Source: Bryobacterales bacterium (GTDB lineage: Bacteria; Cyanobacteriota; Vampirovibrionia; Obscuribacterales; Obscuribacteraceae). From it: a DNA stretch of 7,759 nucleotides. The stretch spans positions 1 to 7,759 of the forward strand of contig CAJCHQ010001018.1 of NCBI GenBank assembly GCA_903970295.1. Direction: 5' to 3'. Shown here piece after piece: positions 1 to 5,231 of the stretch; the stretch's first letter is position 1; every line of letters starts with the position of its first letter. Made by a program: the position numbers and the translations under genes. Below the pieces are notes generated by a model. That model was not told the origin of the DNA. It searched no databases and saw only the letters and a list, made by a program, of their open reading frames with translations.

Positions 1-176
1 ACGTAAGAGCGGATAATCACCTCTCCTTTGTTGTCTTTGTAAGCAAAAAGCTGTTTTGTGCCGGCGTCTTTGAAAATGGTTGCGCTACCGACTATGAAGC
101 AAAGCGCCAATAGAATGGCGTAGATGGAGTCGATGCCGAGGCTGAAAATAGAACGACTTTGTCTGCTATCAACCAT
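1..176 (-). CDS. Partial membrane-anchored hypothetical protein (N-terminal 58 residues)
   Basis: The reverse strand reads openly from an ATG at 176-174 to the window edge, so only 58 residues are visible and the C-terminus is missing. The protein starts MVDSRQSRSIFSLGIDSIYA, continues into a hydrophobic segment at about residues 17-34 (ILLALCFIVGSATIF), and then turns polar (KDNKGEVIIRS). This suggests an N-terminal membrane anchor or uncleaved signal with the rest outside the cytoplasm. An in-frame stop lies just upstream and there is no other usual start between, so the ATG is well bounded, although no strong Shine-Dalgarno is seen. It is divergent from the glycosyltransferase at 307. I do not recognise the family and assign no function. 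A type II membrane protein or the beginning of a larger envelope protein are both possible. Confidence 0.6.
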   Translation of the reverse strand, partial: MVDSRQSRSIFSLGIDSIYAILLALCFIVGSATIFKDAGTKQLFAYKDNKGEVIIRSY

Positions 177-231
177 AGACGCCGTTAACTCTGGAGTTGT
201 TCAAAATGTCTTTCCGCGATTCCGTTCACGA

Positions 232-259
232 TTGTGATTCCGGTGCTCATGATTCTAAT
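232..259 (+). promoter_or_regulatory. Possible divergent promoter region
   Basis: TTGTGA (232-237) and TCTAAT (254-259) are separated by 16 bp and resemble sigma70 -35 and -10 boxes for the operon starting at 307. On the other strand the same bases read TAGAAT (257-252), a possible -10 for the gene leaving at the left edge, but with a poor -35. The two -10 boxes would overlap, so expression in the two directions could compete. This is consensus matching by eye only. Confidence 0.25.
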
Positions 260-306
260 GCATCACACTAAGTGGGTTAAACTTTAGTACCCAGATTGGC
301 AGGAAT

Positions 307-1569
307 ATGAGTGAAAAGGTCATGACCGTATCCGAATCTAAGCCAAATGCTGTCAAACAATTCTTGCCTCTCCTCTTGGCGGCGCTCGGTCTTGTTACTA
401 TTTTGGCTCTGACATATCTATCTCGTGGTGCTTTTGCCGACGTTAGTGACCTGACGGAATTTATGGCAGCTGCGAAGATGGCGGCTGCTGGTGCGGGTTC
501 AAAAATCTACGTCATACCCGAACTGGCTCGCATGGAGCAGCTCATTTACCCATCGCCGCGCAGTGTCGTCACATTTTTCGTGCCACCTTTCGGTTTGCCC
601 TGGCTGATGCCGCTAGCTACTTTGCCACCGAATATGGCGCCATCAATCTGGAAAATCTTTCTGGTTACATGTTTGGGTGGCGCAATCGCCGTTTTGCAGA
701 AAGCTTTTGCTTTGAATCGCGCGGCTACCGCCTGGTTGATTGCTGGTTTATGCTTCTCCGGTTGCACTTTCGAAGCCTTGCGCATCGACCAGCTATCGAC
801 TCCCATGTTTCTGGCATTCTCTTGCGCAATCTTGGCGTTGAAACGGGGCAAACCGTATCTCGCCGCACTGGCTCTGAGTGTGCTCGTGCTCAAGCCGCAG
901 GAATTATTGCCGTTTGTGGTTCTATTGTTCGGAGCCAAGCAAAACAAAGTCTTGCTTGCACTGGTTGGCATCGGGTTAGGACTGAGCGTACTTGGTTTTC
1001 TTCTCGTCGGGCCAGCGGGCGTAATCAACTATCTGGACCTGATGAAATCCACCGTGGAAAATAACAATTTTCTGGTATCCGACATCAGTTGTACTTTTCG
1101 AGGGCAGCTGTTCAGGCTTTTTCCGCAAGATCGAACGCTCTGTCATTACGTATCGATTGCCGTTCTCGCAGTCGTTTTAACGATTGTCTTTTTCATTGGC
1201 AGACGTTTATCGCACTCTTCGAAGTGGCTTGATTATGGTCTCATCGCTGTACTGCCAGTTGGCATCGTCTCCGCGCTTTACTGCTATTACTATGATCTCT
1301 TCCTGCTTGTTCCGACTTTAATACTTTTGATGACTGAATTCGAAAATGAATTGCCACCATGGGCGATTCTCGCCGGCATGATTTTGATTCTGGCATTTAT
1401 GATGCCGTTTTCGATATTCATTCATCAGGACTGGATTTTGAAAGGTCAGGCATTAAATCCGCATGTGGCCATTTTGACACTATTTGCGCTCGGCACCTTG
1501 GCTTTCTTCTACACCAACCTGGCCAAGAAAATCAGTTCGTCTGAAAACCCTAGAAACTCAGAGGTATAG
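307..1569 (+). CDS. GT87-like (DUF2029) polyprenol-phosphate mannosyltransferase, integral membrane
   Basis: This 420-residue protein has about ten hydrophobic segments and matches the GT-C fold family GT87/DUF2029, whose characterised members transfer mannose from polyprenyl-phosphate-mannose to acceptors outside the cytoplasmic membrane. The family pattern is visible. The first membrane segment (about 17-38) is followed by a loop with acidic D45 and D48, candidates for the catalytic Asp, then the A-A-A-x-G-x-G-x-x-I-Y element (58-68). A Y-P-S-P and P-P-F-G-L-P stretch lies at 81-98. The core I-D-Q-L-S-T-P (160-166) leads to an L-K-P-Q turn at 195-198, and a Y-Y-Y-D-L-F-L-L-V-P helix lies at 327-336. 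Length is typical. The ATG at 307 has only AGGA two bases upstream; a second ATG at 322 is possible. It overlaps the ribosome binding site of the next gene. Sugar and acceptor are unknown; family assignment is good, activity inferred. Confidence 0.85.
   Translation: MSEKVMTVSESKPNAVKQFLPLLLAALGLVTILALTYLSRGAFADVSDLTEFMAAAKMAAAGAGSKIYVIPELARMEQLIYPSPRSVVTFFVPPFGLPWLMPLATLPPNMAPSIWKIFLVTCLGGAIAVLQKAFALNRAATAWLIAGLCFSGCTFEALRIDQLSTPMFLAFSCAILALKRGKPYLAALALSVLVLKPQELLPFVVLLFGAKQNKVLLALVGIGLGLSVLGFLLVGPAGVINYLDLMKSTVENNNFLVSDISCTFRGQLFRLFPQDRTLCHYVSIAVLAVVLTIVFFIGRRLSHSSKWLDYGLIAVLPVGIVSALYCYYYDLFLLVPTLILLMTEFENELPPWAILAGMILILAFMMPFSIFIHQDWILKGQALNPHVAILTLFALGTLAFFYTNLAKKISSSENPRNSEV
1561..1564 (+). 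promoter_or_regulatory. Ribosome binding site inside the end of the glycosyltransferase gene
   Basis: GAGG lies 7 bases before the ATG at 1572 and forms part of the last codons of the upstream gene, whose stop is at 1567-1569. This supports the chosen start and translation of the two genes from a single message. Confidence 0.6.
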
Positions 1570-1571
1570 AT

Positions 1572-2447
1572 ATGCAGCTGGTGGCTGAACCTGTTTTGCA
1601 ACCGAGAGCGGTTTTAGGCGAAGGTTCGATCTGGGATCCCGACCTGCAGGTGCTGAATTGGGTGGACATCGAAAAATTTCATCTGCACACTTTCGCTCCC
1701 CAAAGCGGGCAGGATTCTTTCATTGAACTTGGCACCTACGTAAGCACTGTTGTTAAACGCGCGTCAGCTAAGGGTGGAGGGCATATTGTCGCTTTGCAGG
1801 ATCGCCTCGCTCACGTGGACTCGGCCGGCAAAATTACCACGATAGCTGTGGTCGAGCAGGATTCGCAAAACCGCTTGAATGACGGTAAATGCGACCCGGC
1901 TGGTCGCTTGTGGTGTGGTTCGATGCACTTGAAAATGGTGCCCGGCGCCGGCAGTCTCTGGATGCTCGACACCGAACACAAACTTCATCACAAGCTTGGT
2001 AACGTGACGATTTCGAACGGTTTAGTCTGGACACGCGATGCGAAGCTTATGTACTACATCGACACTGTCACTGGCCGACTTGATGTTTTCGATTATGACC
2101 TCAAAGCCGGCACCATCGTGAATCGGCGAATGGCTGTAGAGAACTGTTGGGGTGGGCACTTCGACGGTATGACGATCGATGCCGATGACAACGTTTACAT
2201 TGCTAACTGGGGAGGCGGAGCCGTGCTCAAAATCGATCCTCGGGCCGGCGAGCTGCTTGCGAAAATCACCGTGCCAGGCGTGCAGAACGTTACCTCGTGC
2301 GCTTTTGGCGGCGTCGGTTTGAACGAGTTGTACATCACCTCATCAGCGCAAGGCGCTTCCCTCAAGGATGAGCCGAACGCTGGTGCGCTTTTCAAAATCG
2401 CGCTATCTGATGCGGTTGGGCTGCCAGCTTTCGAGTTCAAAGGCTGA
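1572..2447 (+). CDS. SMP-30/gluconolactonase/LRE family lactonase
   Basis: The 291-residue product is a full-length six-bladed beta-propeller of the SMP-30/gluconolactonase family, which hydrolyses sugar lactones such as gluconolactone with a single divalent metal ion. The metal and active-site residues known in the family are all present: E17 in L-G-E-G-S-I-W, N149 in I-S-N-G-L-V-W, and D198 in H-F-D-G-M-T-I-D. The substrate-contact pair R101 and N103 sits in R-L-N-D-G-K-C-D-P-A-G-R-L-W. The C-terminal blade signature C-A-F-G-G-x-x-L-N-E-L-Y-I-T-S is at 243-257. No signal peptide is seen, so it is probably cytoplasmic. It starts 2 bp after the GT87 gene with a GAGG site and is surely co-transcribed. 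The exact lactone is unknown; esterase or regucalcin-like roles in the same family cannot be excluded. Confidence 0.9.
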   Translation: MQLVAEPVLQPRAVLGEGSIWDPDLQVLNWVDIEKFHLHTFAPQSGQDSFIELGTYVSTVVKRASAKGGGHIVALQDRLAHVDSAGKITTIAVVEQDSQNRLNDGKCDPAGRLWCGSMHLKMVPGAGSLWMLDTEHKLHHKLGNVTISNGLVWTRDAKLMYYIDTVTGRLDVFDYDLKAGTIVNRRMAVENCWGGHFDGMTIDADDNVYIANWGGGAVLKIDPRAGELLAKITVPGVQNVTSCAFGGVGLNELYITSSAQGASLKDEPNAGALFKIALSDAVGLPAFEFKG

Positions 2448-2585
2448 TTCGCGCCTGATAAATAAAATTGGTCAAATATCGATGCGATTGCGACAAATGG
2501 TGTTCTTACGTATACCAAAATCTACTTTCACGATCTAAAATCAGACGGAAGGCGGATTCTGAGTGTCGTATGGTGAAGACAACAG

Positions 2586-2708
2586 ATGCCGAATACAGGA
2601 AACATGTGGCCCGGGCTTGAAGGCGACTGGTTTTGTTATCAGCCGGAAAGCTTGTCAAGGATAGACAATCGCTATATAAACCGAATAATGAAGTGGATCC
2701 AATCTTAG
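2586..2708 (+). CDS. Possible 40-residue small ORF, doubtful
   Basis: An ATG at 2586 opens a 40-codon frame ending in TAG at 2706-2708. The product starts MPNTGNMWPGLEGDWFCYQP and ends in a basic/aromatic stretch (R-Y-I-N-R-I-M-K-W-I-Q-S). Tryptophan and tyrosine content is high for a chance ORF, but no good Shine-Dalgarno precedes it and a promoter-like sequence lies within it. Its stop codon sits in the loop of the AGTGGA/TCCACT hairpin. It is unrecognised and may simply be chance. Confidence 0.15.
   Translation: MPNTGNMWPGLEGDWFCYQPESLSRIDNRYINRIMKWIQS
2652..2668. promoter_or_regulatory. Dyad over the -35 box, candidate operator
   Basis: TTGTC (2652-2656) and GACAA (2664-2668) form an inverted repeat with a 7-bp gap. 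The left arm is the -35 element itself and the right arm lies in the spacer, the geometry expected for a repressor site. Five-base arms can occur by chance. Confidence 0.25.
2652..2680 (+). promoter_or_regulatory. Sigma70-like promoter
   Basis: TTGTCA (2652-2657) matches the -35 consensus at five of six positions. TATAAA (2675-2680) matches the -10 at five of six, with the optimal 17-bp spacer. Transcription would start near 2687 and read toward the basic protein at 2858, leaving a leader of about 170 nt. It is the best promoter match I found in the window, but it is judged by eye. Confidence 0.5.
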
Positions 2709-2793
2709 TCCACTGCGTTTTAAATTCCTTGGTCGAGCTTCACTCAAAGTTTATTTCGTTGGTGCATTTTTAATGAAAACAAGCTAAATGCTC

Positions 2794-2803
2794 ACAGTAC
2801 TGT
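2794..2803. repeat. Perfect 10-bp palindrome ACAGTACTGT
   Basis: ACAGTACTGT is a perfect palindrome lying 54 bases before the start of the basic 129-residue protein gene. It would fall in that gene's leader or near a closer promoter and could bind a dimeric regulator. I cannot tie it to a known regulator. Confidence 0.3.
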
Positions 2804-2846
2804 CACATTTGAGTTTTAAAGTGAAGCATAAGCAAACGGTTTGAAT

Positions 2847-2852
2847 GAGGGA
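2847..2852 (+). promoter_or_regulatory. Strong ribosome binding site
   Basis: GAGGGA lies 5 bases before the ATG at 2858. It is among the best Shine-Dalgarno matches in the window and is a main reason to accept the orphan gene that follows. Confidence 0.65.
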
Positions 2853-2857
2853 AACAC

Positions 2858-3247
2858 ATGCCATCAGCAGTCAGAAACACACAGTCGAACGCAATTCTCA
2901 ATGCCGATTTGCCGGGTGATTCCTGCAAGGTTTCGACTCAGGAGAAAAAGCGCGAATATAATCCCGAGGATCTGAAAAAGGTTGTCGGCAAACGCAAAGG
3001 AGTCGGTCTGGGAGCGGGTTTGGAATACAGGCAGTTCGTCAGCAAGTACAGTCACACGGTCAGTGGAGACAATTTCAAATCACAATTGCGTTCCGAAGCA
3101 TTCCTCAATCCCGGTGGTGCCAGAGCGCAGTGCCCGCGCAAAGGTTCCAGGCTGAAGCGCATGCAAAATCGTAATTTCGTTGTGACAATCTTCCAAAACT
3201 TGATGTTCATTCCCGCTCAGGCATTTCATCGCCTGTTTGCGGCGTAG
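2858..3247 (+). CDS. Orphan basic 129-residue hypothetical protein
   Basis: I do not recognise this protein. It is strongly basic: by count 22 Lys/Arg against 9 Asp/Glu. The N-terminal 28 residues are polar. A charged segment (E-K-K-R-E-Y-N-P-E-D-L-K-K-V-V-G-K-R-K-G, 29-48) leads into a Gly-rich turn and an aromatic stretch (Y-R-Q-F-V-S-K-Y, 57-64). A second basic cluster lies at 94-105. The last 24 residues (from N106) are hydrophobic or amphipathic and end in F-H-R-L-F-A-A. It could bind nucleic acid or lipid head groups with the tail lying on a membrane, but this is inference. Support for a real gene is the GAGGGA site 5 bases upstream, codon choice like its neighbours, and a promoter-like sequence further up. 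It is a single-gene unit between two non-coding regions. Confidence 0.6.
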   Translation: MPSAVRNTQSNAILNADLPGDSCKVSTQEKKREYNPEDLKKVVGKRKGVGLGAGLEYRQFVSKYSHTVSGDNFKSQLRSEAFLNPGGARAQCPRKGSRLKRMQNRNFVVTIFQNLMFIPAQAFHRLFAA

Positions 3248-3263
3248 GAACCATCGCAGCCAG

Positions 3264-3358
3264 GCTGACCTTCCGACCTGCGGACCCAACTCTTCCGACC
3301 AGTCTAAACTCTTCCGACCAGTCTAAACTCTTCCCTCTCACCAGGTCAGCACTTTTTT
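3264..3358 (+). terminator. Large-loop inverted repeat ending in T6, possible terminator
   Basis: GCTGACCT (3264-3271) pairs perfectly with AGGTCAGC (3343-3350), and AC plus six T (3353-3358) follow. The position, 16 bp after the stop of the basic protein gene, fits a terminator. However, the 71-nt loop is far larger than usual and holds a tandem repeat with little internal pairing. It may instead be a protein-bound or RNA structural element. Confidence 0.35.
3288..3334. repeat. 19-bp tandem repeat, two and a half copies
   Basis: AACTCTTCCGACCAGTCTA occurs perfectly at 3288-3306 and 3307-3325, followed by a 9-base partial copy at 3326-3334. The core CTTCCGACC also occurs upstream at 3270-3278, so related cores start at 3270, 3292 and 3311, with a truncated one at 3330. 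The pattern suggests slippage expansion or iterated binding sites. The array lies inside the 3264-3350 inverted repeat. Confidence 0.85.
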
Positions 3359-3419
3359 GATTGAAGCCACCATCTGCGCGTCTACCTTAGGCGCGCTTAC
3401 AGTAAAAGTCTTGACTGTC

Positions 3420-3443
3420 GGCTAAACTGGACGTTTTCCAGCC
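3420..3443 (+). promoter_or_regulatory. Hairpin just upstream of a GTG start
   Basis: CTGGA (3427-3431) and TCCAG (3437-3441) form a 5-bp stem with a 5-nt loop. GG (3420-3421) and CC (3442-3443) can extend it across a bulge. It ends 7 bases before the GTG at 3451, where a Shine-Dalgarno would be expected and none is seen. It may influence translation of the glycosyltransferase. Confidence 0.3.
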
Positions 3444-3450
3444 AGAACTA

Positions 3451-5181
3451 GTGGTTAACGAGACGAAAGAGGGTTTTGCAAATTCCACGTCGGTCCCCAA
3501 ACGACCGGCTAAAGTTCTGTCGGCACTTTCTGAGGGGCAAGTAATAGCTCTTGTTTCCGGGCTGGCGTTGCTTGCCTTTCTGCCGTTTCTCGGCTCGACC
3601 GGCATGTTCGACCCAACTGATAGCTTCTTCATCGAATCTGCACGGGAGATGCTGGAAAAGCACCACTTCAGCGCCCCGCTGATGAATTACGAGCCCTGGC
3701 TGGACAAGCCGGCGTTCCACTTCTGGATGATTATTCTCTGCTTCAAATGTTTCGGACTGAATGAATTCGCCGGACGCCTGCCATCAGCTCTATCCGGGAT
3801 CCTGGAAGTGGTTGCGACGTATGTTCTCAGTCGTCAGTTGCTTTCTCGTCGACAAGCGCTACTCTCGGCTGTGGTTCTTATGTCTGCTCCTCTGTTTGCA
3901 ATCGTGGGCCGAGTGTCGCTGACTGATGAAACGCTGTCGTTGTTTTTGACGACGACACTTCTCTCTCTGGCGATTGCTTTGATCAAACGCACGAGAGGAA
4001 TTCTCATCCCTGCTTATCTGGCTCTTGCTCTAGCAATTTTGACCAAAGGCCCATTCGCTCTGTGTTTAGTTGGCCTGATCACTCTTTGCTATTTAGCGGT
4101 CACGAATTTTCGACGCATCCTGAAGTCGGCTTGGGAATTAAAGCCTATTCCAGGGCTTCTTTGTCTGGTTGTTTTGAACTTGCCATACTACGTTTGGGCG
4201 CACATCGACACGCAGGGCGCTTTCGCTTCAGCCTTCTTCTTGCGTCAAAACATCGGTCGTATGGTTGGCGTTTTGAATCACGTGCGCGAATTCTGGTGGT
4301 ACGTTCCAATCGCTCTGGCCGGGTTCTTTCCCTGGTCGTTGCTCGATTGTTTCTCCGTGCCATTCCTCGTCAAAATATGGCGTGGTCGCTCGACGGTGCT
4401 CACATCGCGGCGCCGCTTGCTCGTCTTTGTCTGTGTCTGGGCGCTCGCAACTTTTGTTTTCTTCAGCGCCATACCAACGAAGCTGGAAACTTACATTGTG
4501 CCTTTGGCGCCGGCGCTGGCTATTTTTACCGGTTGTTTTCTCGACCTGCTGATTCGATCCAGGCGAGGATTGCCGGTAGCCGCCGTGGCTGGCTCCTTGC
4601 TGGCAGCGGTAGTGGTAGGACCGATAGTCGTATGCCGCCTGTTCGATAAGGTTGGTGCTTTCGTACCGTTTGAATTTCCCGGCGTGGCGATTGTGTTGTC
4701 TGCCAGCGCGGCTGGTTTGTATCTTATTTTCCGCCGCAAGTTCGAGTCTGCTGTTGCCACTACCTGCGGTGCGGCATTCGCGGTTTGTGCAATTTTTGTT
4801 CCACTTCTTTTTGCGATTTATTACGGAGCTTATCAAATCCAGATCGATAAGCTCGTTGAATACGCCAAAGTTCACAAAGCGAATTTGGCGGTGACATATT
4901 TTTCGCTGCCTTCGGCGATCTTTCATTATGGCAGGCAGGTGCCCCTGATTCGCAATCAAGAGGATATGCGGGCATACGCCGAGGCAGCGGACGGGCCGCA
5001 GTGGCTGTTAATCAGCGATGACGTCTTGAGCACGCTTTGCTGGACCGAGCGCTCGCCCCGAGTCGTCGTACATGATGGTCGCTGGTGGTTGTTTGCTGTC
5101 GGGCGGAACTGCAAGAAGGAAAATACCGTCGAGTGGAACGGCCCGGGGGTTGGCGTCTATCCGATTCTGGGAAACAGATAA
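3451..5181 (+). CDS. ArnT/PMT-type (GT-C) membrane glycosyltransferase
   Basis: This 576-residue protein belongs to the ArnT/PMT_2 glycosyltransferase group, enzymes that move a sugar from undecaprenyl (or similar) phosphate to a lipid or protein acceptor at the outer face of the cytoplasmic membrane. After the first membrane segment (about 28-48) comes the catalytic-loop Asp D54, then D57 and E62-S-A-R-E-M-L (62-68). The Y-E-P-W-L-D-K-P-A-F-H-F-W element is at 80-92; K86 matches the conserved Lys of K-P-P-L. F-G-L-N-E-F-A-G-R-L-P-S-A-L is at 101-114, and the second acidic site is T-D-E at 158-160. About 12 membrane segments follow to about residue 460, then a soluble tail of about 115 residues. 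The GTG at 3451 is the only usual start between an upstream stop (3412-3414) and the first membrane segment, but it has no clear ribosome binding site. Donor and acceptor are unknown; there are no lipid A or aminoarabinose genes nearby, so I give no arnT symbol. Confidence 0.88.
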   Translation: MVNETKEGFANSTSVPKRPAKVLSALSEGQVIALVSGLALLAFLPFLGSTGMFDPTDSFFIESAREMLEKHHFSAPLMNYEPWLDKPAFHFWMIILCFKCFGLNEFAGRLPSALSGILEVVATYVLSRQLLSRRQALLSAVVLMSAPLFAIVGRVSLTDETLSLFLTTTLLSLAIALIKRTRGILIPAYLALALAILTKGPFALCLVGLITLCYLAVTNFRRILKSAWELKPIPGLLCLVVLNLPYYVWAHIDTQGAFASAFFLRQNIGRMVGVLNHVREFWWYVPIALAGFFPWSLLDCFSVPFLVKIWRGRSTVLTSRRRLLVFVCVWALATFVFFSAIPTKLETYIVPLAPALAIFTGCFLDLLIRSRRGLPVAAVAGSLLAAVVVGPIVVCRLFDKVGAFVPFEFPGVAIVLSASAAGLYLIFRRKFESAVATTCGAAFAVCAIFVPLLFAIYYGAYQIQIDKLVEYAKVHKANLAVTYFSLPSAIFHYGRQVPLIRNQEDMRAYAEAADGPQWLLISDDVLSTLCWTERSPRVVVHDGRWWLFAVGRNCKKENTVEWNGPGVGVYPILGNR

Positions 5182-5205
5182 CCATCGTTCTAAGTATCTG
5201 TTTTT
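5172..5205 (+). terminator. Intrinsic terminator overlapping the stop codon
   Basis: AAACAGATA (5172-5180) pairs perfectly with TATCTGTTT (5195-5203) across a 14-nt loop. The distal arm runs into a five-T tract (5201-5205). The TAA stop (5179-5181) is within the structure. The stem is AT-rich, so termination may be partial, leaving some read-through into the gene at 5232. Confidence 0.55.
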
Positions 5206-5231
5206 CACGCTTGCACCTTAACGAATGACTT

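Larger units (their letters stand above)
2448..2857. other. 410-bp non-coding region with promoter-like and dyad elements
   Basis: No convincing gene covers this AT-richer stretch. I see no clear intrinsic terminator directly after the lactonase. Elements present are: a weak 40-codon ORF (2586-2708); a TTGTCA/TATAAA promoter-like pair (2652-2680) with a dyad over the -35; a 6-bp hairpin AGTGGA/TCCACT (2692-2697 and 2709-2714, 11-nt loop) followed by GCGTTTT, which may be a weak terminator or leader structure; and the perfect palindrome ACAGTACTGT (2794-2803). If the promoter is real, the next gene has a leader of about 170 nt. Confidence 0.5.

Noticed and set aside
546..1028. Minus-strand frame of 160 codons opposite the GT87 gene
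   Set aside because: It is antisense to a recognised family protein, has no recognisable motif, and its composition is that of a shadow frame.
2195..2518. Minus-strand frame of 107 codons running from the intergenic region into the lactonase gene
   Set aside because: Most of it is antisense to the conserved C-terminal blades of the lactonase and it shows no family features.
3264..3350. Tandem 19-bp repeats considered as a CRISPR fragment
   Set aside because: Copies are directly adjacent without spacers, the unit is too short, and no cas genes are present.
4228..4959. Long open frame on the minus strand (243 codons) opposite the ArnT-like gene
   Set aside because: It lies wholly antisense to a well-supported membrane enzyme, is rich in Arg/Gln/Asn as expected for the reverse of a hydrophobic gene, and shows no domain.
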